This document shows, in pieces, positions 8,559-16,909 of a stretch of 64,000 nucleotides of DNA. Source of the stretch: Pseudomonas fluorescens (GTDB lineage: Bacteria; Pseudomonadota; Gammaproteobacteria; Pseudomonadales; Pseudomonadaceae). Each line of letters starts with the position of its first letter. The stretch's first letter is position 1. Below the pieces are notes generated by a model that worked only from the letters and a program-made list of their open reading frames with translations, was not told the origin of the DNA and did no database searches. Position numbers and translations under genes: made by a program. The stretch is taken from the NCBI RefSeq assembly GCF_902498185.1, contig NZ_CABVIX010000012.1, forward strand, positions 62,001 through 126,000, written 5' to 3'.

Positions 8559-9353
8559 ATGGCCTTGCTTGAACTGGAGCGCATCAGCGCACAGTACCCC
8601 GGCGCCGCTGAACCGGTGCTGGCCGATATCAACCTCACCCTCGGGCCACGCCAGTTGCTGGTGGCCTTGGGACCCTCGGGCAGCGGCAAGACGTCGCTGC
8701 TCAACTTGATTGCAGGTTTCGTCTCGCCCAGTAGCGGTCGCATCACCCTTGATGGCGTTCCGGTGCAAGGTCCTGGCGCCGACCGCGGGGTCGTGTTCCA
8801 GGACGACGCCCTGCTGCCCTGGCAGGATGTGCTGGGCAATGTCGGCTTCGGCCTGGAACTGGCGGGCGTGCCGCGTGCCAAGCGGGAGCAGACCGCGCGT
8901 GAAATGCTGTCCATGGTGGACCTCGCCGGTTTCGGCGAGCGGCGTATCTGGCAGCTCTCGGGCGGGCAGAAGCAACGCGTGGGCCTGGCCCGCGCGCTGG
9001 CAGCCGACCCGCGTGTGCTGTTGATGGATGAGCCTTTCGGCGCCCTCGACGCGTTCACCCGCGAGCAGATGCAGGAGCTGCTGCTGCAGGTCTGGCAGCG
9101 TACCGCCAAGCCTGTGTTCCTGATCACCCACGACATCGAGGAAGCGGTCTTCCTGGCCAGCGAGCTGATACTGCTGGCGCCCAATCCCGGGCAGATCGTC
9201 GAGCGCCTGCAGCTGGACTTCGGCCAGCGCTATGCCGCGGGCGAGTCGGCGCGGGCGATCAAATCCGACCCCCGTTTCATCGAGACCCGCGAACACGTCC
9301 TGGCGCGGGTCTTCTGCCAACGCAGCGCCGCCCAGCGGCAGGAGTCCGCATGA
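8559..9353 (+). CDS. tauB: taurine ABC transporter ATP-binding protein TauB
   Basis: A 264-residue cytoplasmic ATPase with Walker A GPSGSGKT (38-45), signature LSGGQ (133-137), Walker B VLLMDE (153-158) and an H-loop in [10 protein letters not shown]. It energises taurine uptake through TauC. It starts 12 bp after tauA and overlaps tauC by 4 bp (ATGA). Confidence 0.93.
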   Translation: MALLELERISAQYPGAAEPVLADINLTLGPRQLLVALGPSGSGKTSLLNLIAGFVSPSSGRITLDGVPVQGPGADRGVVFQDDALLPWQDVLGNVGFGLELAGVPRAKREQTAREMLSMVDLAGFGERRIWQLSGGQKQRVGLARALAADPRVLLMDEPFGALDAFTREQMQELLLQVWQRTAKPVFLITHDIEEAVFLASELILLAPNPGQIVERLQLDFGQRYAAGESARAIKSDPRFIETREHVLARVFCQRSAAQRQESA

Positions 9354-10189
9354 GCAGCCTGGACCTTCCGGTGGTCGACAAGCCTGTGGCTGCAAAGCCG
9401 CCCGCCAATGCGCCACGACGCTCGCTGAGCACGCGCTGGATCAGCACCGTTACCCTCGCAAGCCTGCTGCTGGTGTGGTGGCTGGTGACTGCCGCCGGCT
9501 GGATCGAGCCACTGTTCCTGCCCTCGCCCGGCGACATCCTGAGCAGGGCCTCATCGCTGCTGACCCAGGGTTACATGGACGCCAGCCTCTGGCAGCACCT
9601 GGGCGCGAGCCTGGGCCGCATCGGCCTGGCGCTGGGCGCCGCGGTGCTGACGGCGATCCCGGTGGGCATCGCGATTGGGTACAACCGTATCGCCCGCGGC
9701 ATTCTCGATCCGCTGATCGAGTTCTACCGGCCAATTCCACCGTTGGCCTATCTTCCGCTGATCGTGATCTGGTGCGGCATCGGTGAGCTGTCCAAGGTGC
9801 TGCTGATCTTTCTGGCGATCTTCGCCCCGATCGCCATTGCCACCGCGACCGGCGTGCGCACCGTCGACCCGATGAAGCTGCGCGCGGCTCGATCGCTCGG
9901 CGCGACACGCTTGCAGTTGATTCGTCATGTGATCCTGCCCAGCGCCCTTCCCGATATCCTGACCGGCATCCGCATCGGCCTCGGGGTTGGCTGGTCGACC
10001 CTGGTGGCGGCCGAGCTGATCGCGGCCACCAGCGGCCTGGGCTTCATGGTGCAGTCCGCTGCGCAGTTCCTGGTCACAGACGTCGTGGTACTGGGGATTC
10101 TGCTGATCGCACTGATCGCCTTTTCGCTGGAGATGGGCCTGCGCGCCCTGCAACGCAAGCTGGTGCCCTGGCATGGGCAGAGCCACTGA
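9350..10189 (+). CDS. tauC: taurine ABC transporter permease TauC
   Basis: A 279-residue inner-membrane permease with about six hydrophobic helices. Its cytoplasmic EAA loop runs [20 protein letters not shown], where TauB binds. It has a proline-rich cytoplasmic N-terminus of about 25 residues before the first helix. Translation is coupled to tauB. Confidence 0.93.
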   Translation: MSSLDLPVVDKPVAAKPPANAPRRSLSTRWISTVTLASLLLVWWLVTAAGWIEPLFLPSPGDILSRASSLLTQGYMDASLWQHLGASLGRIGLALGAAVLTAIPVGIAIGYNRIARGILDPLIEFYRPIPPLAYLPLIVIWCGIGELSKVLLIFLAIFAPIAIATATGVRTVDPMKLRAARSLGATRLQLIRHVILPSALPDILTGIRIGLGVGWSTLVAAELIAATSGLGFMVQSAAQFLVTDVVVLGILLIALIAFSLEMGLRALQRKLVPWHGQSH

Positions 10190-10223
10190 TTCCGAATGGC
10201 CACGCCGACACATCGGCGTCTGA

Positions 10224-11069
<846 letters not shown>

Positions 11070-11072
11070 CAG

Positions 11073-11103
11073 ACGGTGCCGCCCCTGCCCGGGGCGGCAC
11101 CGT
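11073..11103. terminator. bidirectional terminator between tauD and the BCCT transporter
   Basis: Perfect 13-bp arms (acggtgccgcccc and its complement) enclose a 5-base loop immediately after the tauD stop. They lie just before the stop of the convergent transporter gene. There is no T-run, so termination may be only partly intrinsic. Confidence 0.7.
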
Positions 11104-11108
11104 GCGAA

Positions 11109-13112
11109 CTACCTCACCATGTGCAGGAATTGCATATGCCGCTCGTACTGGTCGAGGATGTCGTTGATGATCTGCTCCTTGCTGTAGCCGACCAGGTCAT
11201 AGTCCTGGCTGCCTTCGCTCAGGTGCACCTCGGCGCGGTAGTAGCGGCGGTTCCTGAGGTGATCCTGGCTGCCCAGCCCACCCAGCGCGAACGACGGTGT
11301 GAAGTATCCACGCATCTGCACCTGGTAGATGAACGGCTGCTCCTCGCCATGGCCGACCTTGAGGCTGACGTTGTCATGGCTCGGATCCTCCTGGGTGATG
11401 ATGGTCAGGCCCTTCTGCTCGAACACCTCCGTCACCTCGGTTATGGCCGGACGCACCACGGTATCCATGAAACGGTAGACCTCGTCGCGGGACGGGAAAT
11501 GCACCGCCTGGCTCAGGCGCTGGCGCCAGCCGCCGCGGCCACGCCGCGGATTGGCGAACGGCGCCAGGGAGTGCATCTGCGCGATCTGGCGTTGCGATTC
11601 GAGGTAGAACGCCTTGTGCAGCCCCCACATCATGGCCAGCAGGATCACCGAGAACGGCAGCGATGTCAGTACGACCGCGGACTTGAGCGAATCGATGCTG
11701 CCAGCGAACAGCAGGCTGCTGGTGATCAGCGCGGTCATGGCCCCCCAGAAGATCCGCAGCCAGTTCGGCCCGTCTTCATCGGCATTGCCGCCACGGGCCG
11801 ACAGGGTCGCGAGCACGACAGTGCCGGAGTCGGCCGAGGTGACGAAGAACACGAAGCTGATGAACACCGTGATGGCAATCACCGCCTTGCTCCAGGGGTA
11901 GGTCTCGAGCAGCAGGTAGAGCGTCATCGACGGGTTTTCCAGTGCCGACTGACCGAGGGCGGTCATGCCGTGGTCGAGCACCTGGGTGAGAGCGCTGTTG
12001 CCGAAGATCGACATCCACGCGAGCGTGAAGCCCAGCGGGATAAGCAATACGCCGAAGACGAATTCGCGAATGGTCCGTCCCCGGGAGATCCGCGCGATGA
12101 ACAGCCCCACGAAGGGCGCCCAGGCAATCCACCAGGCCCAGTAGAACACCGTCCAACCGCCTAGCCAGCCCTTGGCGTCGTTGTAGGCGTAGACGTCGAA
12201 GCTCTTGCTCGGCAAGGCGCCGAGGTAGTCGCCGATGTTCTGGATAAGCGTGTTGAGCAGGTGCTGGGTAGGCCCTGCGAACAGTACGAACAGCAGCAGC
12301 GCACAGGCCAGGAACAGGTTGATGTCGGACATCACCCGCACACCCTTCTCGACGCCCGCGACCGCCACGGCCACTGCCGCGCCCATCATCAGGACGATCA
12401 GCGCCAGCTGCACCCACTGGGAGTGCGAGATGCCGAACAGGTAGTCCAGGCCCGCGTTCAGGTGCAGCACGCCGAAGCCCATGTCGGCGCCCAGGCCGAA
12501 TACCGTGGCAATGATCCCGAAGCCGTCCACTGCGTAGCCGATCGGACCGTTGATACGCTTGCCGATCAGCGGGTAGAGCGCGGAGCGCAGGGCCAGGGGA
12601 AGATTATGGCGATAGGCGAAGTAGGCCAGCGCCATGCCGACAAAGGCGAACACGCCCCAGCCATGCAGGCCCCAGTGCAGGAACAGCAACTGCATGGCCT
12701 GGCGTCCTGCCTCCTCCGTGCCCGCCTCGCCGATAGGCGGCTGCAGCATGTGGGTCAGAGGTTCGGAGACGCAGAAGAAGAACAGCGTGATGCTGATGCC
12801 GGCGGCAAACAGCATGCCGGCCCAGGACAGGTAGCTGAACTCGGGTTCGTCGTGGTCGGCACCGAGCTTGATCTTGCCGTAGCCAGACAAGGCGGTGACC
12901 ACCACGAAGACCAGGTACAGCGTCATGGCCAGCATGTAGTACCAGCCGACCGTATTGGCCGCCCAGTTCTGCGCGGCGAGCAGCCAGTCACCTGCCGCCT
13001 GGGGGTTGCTGATGACGATGATGCCGAATATCAGGATGAAGCTTGCCGCGAAATAGAACACGGGCGGGTTCATGCGAATCTTGCCGTCGACGACAGCGTC
13101 CGGTGCACTCAT
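11109..13112 (-). CDS. betT: BCCT-family choline/betaine transporter BetT
   Basis: A 667-residue inner-membrane transporter with about twelve hydrophobic helices and a cytoplasmic tail of roughly 160 residues, the long form typical of BetT-type high-affinity choline carriers. The BCCT signature is clear in TVFYWAWWIAWAPFVGLF followed by ARISRGRT. I start at MSAPDAVVDGKIRM (13112). The open frame extends to a TTG at 13217 that lies inside a palindrome and has no ribosome binding site. Substrate could also be betaine or carnitine. Confidence 0.9.
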   Translation of the reverse strand: MSAPDAVVDGKIRMNPPVFYFAASFILIFGIIVISNPQAAGDWLLAAQNWAANTVGWYYMLAMTLYLVFVVVTALSGYGKIKLGADHDEPEFSYLSWAGMLFAAGISITLFFFCVSEPLTHMLQPPIGEAGTEEAGRQAMQLLFLHWGLHGWGVFAFVGMALAYFAYRHNLPLALRSALYPLIGKRINGPIGYAVDGFGIIATVFGLGADMGFGVLHLNAGLDYLFGISHSQWVQLALIVLMMGAAVAVAVAGVEKGVRVMSDINLFLACALLLFVLFAGPTQHLLNTLIQNIGDYLGALPSKSFDVYAYNDAKGWLGGWTVFYWAWWIAWAPFVGLFIARISRGRTIREFVFGVLLIPLGFTLAWMSIFGNSALTQVLDHGMTALGQSALENPSMTLYLLLETYPWSKAVIAITVFISFVFFVTSADSGTVVLATLSARGGNADEDGPNWLRIFWGAMTALITSSLLFAGSIDSLKSAVVLTSLPFSVILLAMMWGLHKAFYLESQRQIAQMHSLAPFANPRRGRGGWRQRLSQAVHFPSRDEVYRFMDTVVRPAITEVTEVFEQKGLTIITQEDPSHDNVSLKVGHGEEQPFIYQVQMRGYFTPSFALGGLGSQDHLRNRRYYRAEVHLSEGSQDYDLVGYSKEQIINDILDQYERHMQFLHMVR

Positions 13113-13202
13113 TTCGGGCACACCTCGCACAGGGACGAAGGGTTGGGATTGAACGGGTTCAGCAAAGGGTTTCCTCCTGTTGAACGCCGGCAGCGAACCA
13201 CC

Positions 13203-13232
13203 GTTTAACTTGAACAAGCGTTCAAGTTAAAC
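13203..13232. promoter_or_regulatory. 30-bp palindromic operator-like site upstream of betT
   Basis: Two perfect 13-bp arms, gtttaacttgaac and gttcaagttaaac, flank aagc. The TTGAAC-N4-GTTCAA core resembles sites bound by TetR-family choline repressors such as BetI. It sits 91 bp upstream of the chosen betT start. No betI gene is in the window, so the regulator would be encoded elsewhere. Confidence 0.7.
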
Positions 13233-13531
13233 ATGAATGGAGGGTGCAACGCGAACCGAAGGGCCGGGCGGCAGGCGCTTATCCGGGGGCACGACGCTAT
13301 CTCTGTGAGAGAACTGTCTTCGATAAGTCCTGACAAGACAGCTACACAGGTACAGCAGTGCGCAAGCTTTGCCGGGCCTGTGGGGGCTTCAGCCGCGAAG
13401 AAGTTGGCGCGGTATCTGGCACCGGCTGCGCCGGTGTTCGCGGCTGAAGCCGCTCCCCCGAATCCCCTGACCGGCGCAGCCATCTCCCACAGAGGCCTCA
13501 TCAATCCGACGCGCTCCTTCCAGGCCTGGGC
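13233..13531. repeat. intergenic stretch with a REP-like hairpin
   Basis: No gene is recognisable. Bases 13385-13451 form a large imperfect hairpin with perfect 15-bp outer arms (ggcttcagccgcgaa and complement). The enclosed segment contains accggctgcgccggt, itself palindromic. It resembles P. putida REP elements and lies between the betT upstream region and the 3' end of epsC. Confidence 0.65.
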
Positions 13532-14464
13532 CTACTTCTGGGTGCCATCGTCGTGCTGCAGGTTCGCCTGGGTCAGGTTGCTGCCGGGCAGGACGCTGCG
13601 CGTCAGCCAGACGTTGCCACCGATAGTCGAACCCTTGCCGATGGTGATACGCCCGAGGATGGTTGCGCCGGCGTAAATGACGACGTCATCTTCGACAATC
13701 GGATGGCGCGGATGTCCCTTTTGCAGTTGCCCTGACTCATCGGCCGGGAAGCGCTTGGCCCCGAGGGTCACGGCCTGATAGATGCGCACCCGCTCGCCAA
13801 TGATCGCCGTCTCGCCGATCACCACGCCGGTGCCATGGTCGATGAAGAAGCTCGGACCGATCTGCGCACCCGGGTGGATATCGATGCCAGTGGCCGAGTG
13901 GGCCAGTTCCGAGCTGATCCGCGCCAGCAATGGCAGGCCGGCGTTGTACAGGTGATGGGCAAGGCGGTGATGGATCACGGCCAGGATGCCCGGATAGCAC
14001 AACAGCACCTCGTCGACACTGCGCGCGGCCGGATCACCGTGATAGGCCGCCAGGACATCGGTGTCCAGCAAACTGCGCAGGCCTGGCAAGGCCGCCGCAA
14101 ACCCCTGAATCACGCGGAGGGCCCTGGTGTCAGCGTCCACCTCGTCGATCCTGCCCTGGCGGGCGGCGTAGCGCAGCTCCAGGCGCGCCTGCGCGAGCAA
14201 GCCGGTCAGGGCTGCGTCCAGGGTGTGACCGACGTAGAAATCCTCGCTTTCTTCGCGCAGGTCGACGGGGCCGAGCCGCATGGGAAACAACGCCCCGCAC
14301 AACTGCTCGAGAATGTGGCGCATGGCCTCGCGTGATGGCAGCTCGCGGCCACCTTGCTCGCCGCTGCTGCGGCCATTGCGGGTACGCCATTGCTCACGGG
14401 CACCGCGCAGGCCACTGACGATGCTCTGCAACTGCCAATGCCCGGATGCTGGATGTTCGCTCAC
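13532..14464 (-). CDS. epsC: serine O-acetyltransferase (EpsC/CysE type)
   Basis: A 310-residue enzyme acetylating L-serine with acetyl-CoA for cysteine synthesis. The C-terminal half is a left-handed beta-helix of hexapeptide repeats, starting ATGIDIHPGAQIGPSFFIDHG, with the catalytic HG and the GAKRFP loop of this family. It starts at a GTG (14464) preceded by AGGAGA at good spacing. The ATGs further upstream lie beyond the likely promoter. Being divergent from the cystine transporter, it belongs to the sulfur theme of this end of the window. Confidence 0.9.
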   Translation of the reverse strand: MSEHPASGHWQLQSIVSGLRGAREQWRTRNGRSSGEQGGRELPSREAMRHILEQLCGALFPMRLGPVDLREESEDFYVGHTLDAALTGLLAQARLELRYAARQGRIDEVDADTRALRVIQGFAAALPGLRSLLDTDVLAAYHGDPAARSVDEVLLCYPGILAVIHHRLAHHLYNAGLPLLARISSELAHSATGIDIHPGAQIGPSFFIDHGTGVVIGETAIIGERVRIYQAVTLGAKRFPADESGQLQKGHPRHPIVEDDVVIYAGATILGRITIGKGSTIGGNVWLTRSVLPGSNLTQANLQHDDGTQK

Positions 14465-14582
14465 GGTAGTTCTCTCCTGCCAAGGCAAGTTGTAGGAAGA
14501 TTCCTGGGCCAACTCTACGGCAAATACGACACTGCAAAATAACAACGGTTTATTCCATCGCGCACTAAGGAAGGCATAAGCA

Positions 14583-14627
14583 ATGAAGAAGTCAGTTGGC
14601 GATTTCTCGCCTACCCTAAGGAATTGA
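14583..14627 (+). promoter_or_regulatory. possible 14-residue leader peptide upstream of tcyJ
   Basis: A short frame MKKSVGDFSPTLRN with a good AAGGAAGG site 8 bases before its ATG ends 33 bp before the tcyJ start. It could be a translated leader controlling the operon. It has no cysteine codons, so classical cysteine attenuation is not indicated, and chance remains likely. Confidence 0.3.
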
Positions 14628-14660
14628 ACGCCAACCTCCAATTCAAGCGTGGGGCCTGCC

Positions 14661-15455
14661 ATGACGATTTTCGCCAAACCTCTTCTCAATGCCAGCCTGG
14701 CTCTGCTGCTGGGCTGCGGGCTGCTCGGCCAGTCGTTCGCCGGCGAACAGCTGAAGACCATCCAGGAAAAAGGCGTGATCAACGTCGGCCTCGAAGGCAC
14801 CTATCCGCCGTTCAGCTTCGTGGATGAAGGTGGCAAGCTGGCGGGCTTCGAGGTGGAGCTTTCCGAGGCGCTGGCCAAGCAGCTGGGTGTGAAGGTCAAG
14901 CTGCAGCCGACGCCGTGGGACGGCATCCTCGCCGCACTGCAGTCCAAGCGCCTGGACGTGGTCGTCAATCAGGTGACCATTTCCGAGGAGCGCAAGGCCA
15001 AGTACGATTTTTCAGAGCCCTACACCGTGTCGGGCATCCAGGCCCTGGTGCTGAAAGAGAAGCTTGAGTCGTTGAAGATCAACGGGGCCGCTGACCTTGC
15101 CGGCAAGAAAGTCGGCGTCGGCCTGGGTACCAACTACGAGCAATGGGTCAGGCAGGAGGTTCCCGAGGCCGATGTGCGCACGTACAACGACGACCCGGCC
15201 AAGTTCCAGGACCTGCGTGTAGGCCGCATCGACGCGATCCTGATCGACCGCCTGGCGGCGCTGGAGTACGCGAAGAAGGCCCAGGACACCGCGCTGACGG
15301 GCGAGAAGTTTTCTCGACTGGAATCAGGCATCGCATTGCGCAAGGGCGAGCCTGAGCTGCTCGGCGCCCTCAACAAGGCACTGGCCACGCTGCGGTCCGA
15401 CGGCACGCTGGCCAAGCTGTCAGAGAAGTACTTCGGCGCCGACGTGACTAAATGA
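14661..15455 (+). CDS. tcyJ: cystine-binding periplasmic protein (FliY/TcyJ type)
   Basis: A 264-residue family-3 solute-binding protein. The signal peptide covers about residues 1-29, ending GQSFAG. The mature protein has the family motif GLEGTYPPFSFVDEGGKLAG, then FEVELSEALAKQLGVKVKLQ. The two permease/ATPase genes following in the same operon match the E. coli cystine system FliY-YecS-YecC. The ATG at 14661 gives a compact signal peptide, since the GTG four codons earlier has no better site. Cystine rather than another polar amino acid is inferred from similarity and the neighbouring epsC. Confidence 0.85.
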   Translation: MTIFAKPLLNASLALLLGCGLLGQSFAGEQLKTIQEKGVINVGLEGTYPPFSFVDEGGKLAGFEVELSEALAKQLGVKVKLQPTPWDGILAALQSKRLDVVVNQVTISEERKAKYDFSEPYTVSGIQALVLKEKLESLKINGAADLAGKKVGVGLGTNYEQWVRQEVPEADVRTYNDDPAKFQDLRVGRIDAILIDRLAALEYAKKAQDTALTGEKFSRLESGIALRKGEPELLGALNKALATLRSDGTLAKLSEKYFGADVTK

Positions 15456-16120
15456 TCGCAGAAAGCCTGCAACTGGCCATCGACTCCGCGCCCTTTCTGC
15501 TCAAGGGCGCGTACTTCACGGTGGTGCTGAGCGTCGGCGGGATGTTCTTCGGCCTGCTCATGGGCTTTGGCCTCGCGCTGATGCGCCTGTCGCGCTTCTG
15601 GCCGATCAACTGGCTGGCGCGCATCTATGTGTCGTTCTTTCGCGGCACGCCGTTGCTGGTGCAGCTGTTCGTCATCTACTACGGCCTGCCCCAGATAGGC
15701 CTTGAGCTCGACCCGCTGCCCGCGGCGCTGATCGGCTTTTCGCTGAACATGGCCGCCTACACCTGCGAGATCCTGCGGGCCGCCATCGGCTCGATCGACC
15801 GAGGCCAATGGGAAGCCGCCGCCAGCATCGGCATGACCCGTGGCCAGGCGATGCGCCGGGCGATCCTGCCGCAAGCCGCGCGCACCGCCCTGCCGCCACT
15901 GGGCAACAGCTTTATCTCGCTGGTGAAGGATACCGCCCTGGCTGCCACCATCCAGGTGCCCGAGCTGTTCCGCCAGGCCCAGCTGATCACCGCACGCACC
16001 TTCGAAGTCTTCACCATGTACCTGGCCGCCGCGCTGATCTACTGGATTCTGGCGAGCATCCTCGCGCACCTGCAGAACCGCCTGGAAGCGCGGGTCAACC
16101 GGCATGACCAGGAGCAATAG
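15452..16120 (+). CDS. tcyL: cystine ABC transporter permease (YecS/TcyL type)
   Basis: A 222-residue polar-amino-acid permease with about five hydrophobic helices. The HisM-type signatures SFFRGTPLLVQLFVIYYGLP and the EAA loop QWEAAASIGMTRGQAMRRAI are visible. It overlaps the tcyJ stop by 4 bp (ATGA) and ends 3 bp before tcyN, so the three genes form one transcript. Confidence 0.88.
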   Translation: MIAESLQLAIDSAPFLLKGAYFTVVLSVGGMFFGLLMGFGLALMRLSRFWPINWLARIYVSFFRGTPLLVQLFVIYYGLPQIGLELDPLPAALIGFSLNMAAYTCEILRAAIGSIDRGQWEAAASIGMTRGQAMRRAILPQAARTALPPLGNSFISLVKDTALAATIQVPELFRQAQLITARTFEVFTMYLAAALIYWILASILAHLQNRLEARVNRHDQEQ

Positions 16121-16123
16121 CCC

Positions 16124-16879
16124 ATGATCGTCGTAGAGCGCCTGAGCAAGCAGTTCAACGGCCAGACCGTGCTGGACGGCATCGACCTGCGTGTCGAGGC
16201 CGGCGAGGTGATCGCCATCATCGGGCCCAGCGGCTCGGGCAAGACCACCTTCCTGCGTTGCCTGAACCTGCTGGAAACCCCCAGCGGCGGCAAGATTCGC
16301 GTGGGCGATATCGACATCGACGGCGACCGGCCCCTGGCCAGCCAGCAAGGCGCGATTCGCCGCCTGCGCCAGCAAGTGGGCTTCGTGTTCCAGAACTTCA
16401 ATCTCTTTCCCCACCGCACCGCCCTCGAAAATGTCATCGAAGGGCCGGTGATCGTGAAGAAGACCCCGCGTGACCAGGCACTTGCCCTGGGCCGCAAGCT
16501 GCTGGCCAAGGTCGGCCTGGCAGGCAAGGAAGACGCCTATCCGCGTCGGCTCTCGGGCGGGCAGCAGCAACGCGTGGCCATCGCCCGTGCCCTGGCCATG
16601 GAGCCGCAGGTGATCCTGTTCGACGAGCCCACCTCCGCGCTCGACCCGGAGCTGGTGGGCGAGGTGCTGGCGACGATCCGTGGCCTGGCCCAGGAGAACC
16701 GCACGATGATCATCGTCACCCACGAAATGAGCTTTGCCCGCGATGTGGCCAACCGGGTGATCTTCTTCGACAAGGGGGTGATCGTCGAGCAAGGCGATGC
16801 CAGATCGCTGTTCGCCAATCCACGGGAAGAACGCACCCGGCAGTTCCTCAGCAAGTTCCTCGATACCTCTGCCTCCTGA
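16124..16879 (+). CDS. tcyN: cystine ABC transporter ATP-binding protein (YecC/TcyN type)
   Basis: A 251-residue ATPase with Walker A GPSGSGKT (34-41), signature LSGGQQQRVAIARAL, Walker B VILFDEPTSALDPE and H-loop IIVTHEMSFARDV, the pattern of polar-amino-acid importers. It is the last gene of the tcy operon. The convergent RND pump gene ends 30 bp beyond it with no obvious terminator between them. Confidence 0.9.
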   Translation: MIVVERLSKQFNGQTVLDGIDLRVEAGEVIAIIGPSGSGKTTFLRCLNLLETPSGGKIRVGDIDIDGDRPLASQQGAIRRLRQQVGFVFQNFNLFPHRTALENVIEGPVIVKKTPRDQALALGRKLLAKVGLAGKEDAYPRRLSGGQQQRVAIARALAMEPQVILFDEPTSALDPELVGEVLATIRGLAQENRTMIIVTHEMSFARDVANRVIFFDKGVIVEQGDARSLFANPREERTRQFLSKFLDTSAS

Positions 16880-16909
16880 ACCGGTTCTGGTATCCACTCC
16901 CTGGCGCCC

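Noticed and set aside
7545-9416. 623-codon minus-strand frame opposite tauA-tauB
   Set aside because: Antisense shadow. Its Gln/Gly/Arg/Ala-rich composition has no recognisable domain.
13385-13451. CRISPR-like or transposon-end repeats among the palindromes (also at 671, 22226, 45968)
   Set aside because: They occur singly, without spacers, target duplications or transposase genes, and look like ordinary Pseudomonas REP elements.
15134-16897. 587-codon minus-strand frame opposite the cystine transporter
   Set aside because: Antisense to tcyJ-tcyL-tcyN, with no domain or credible start.
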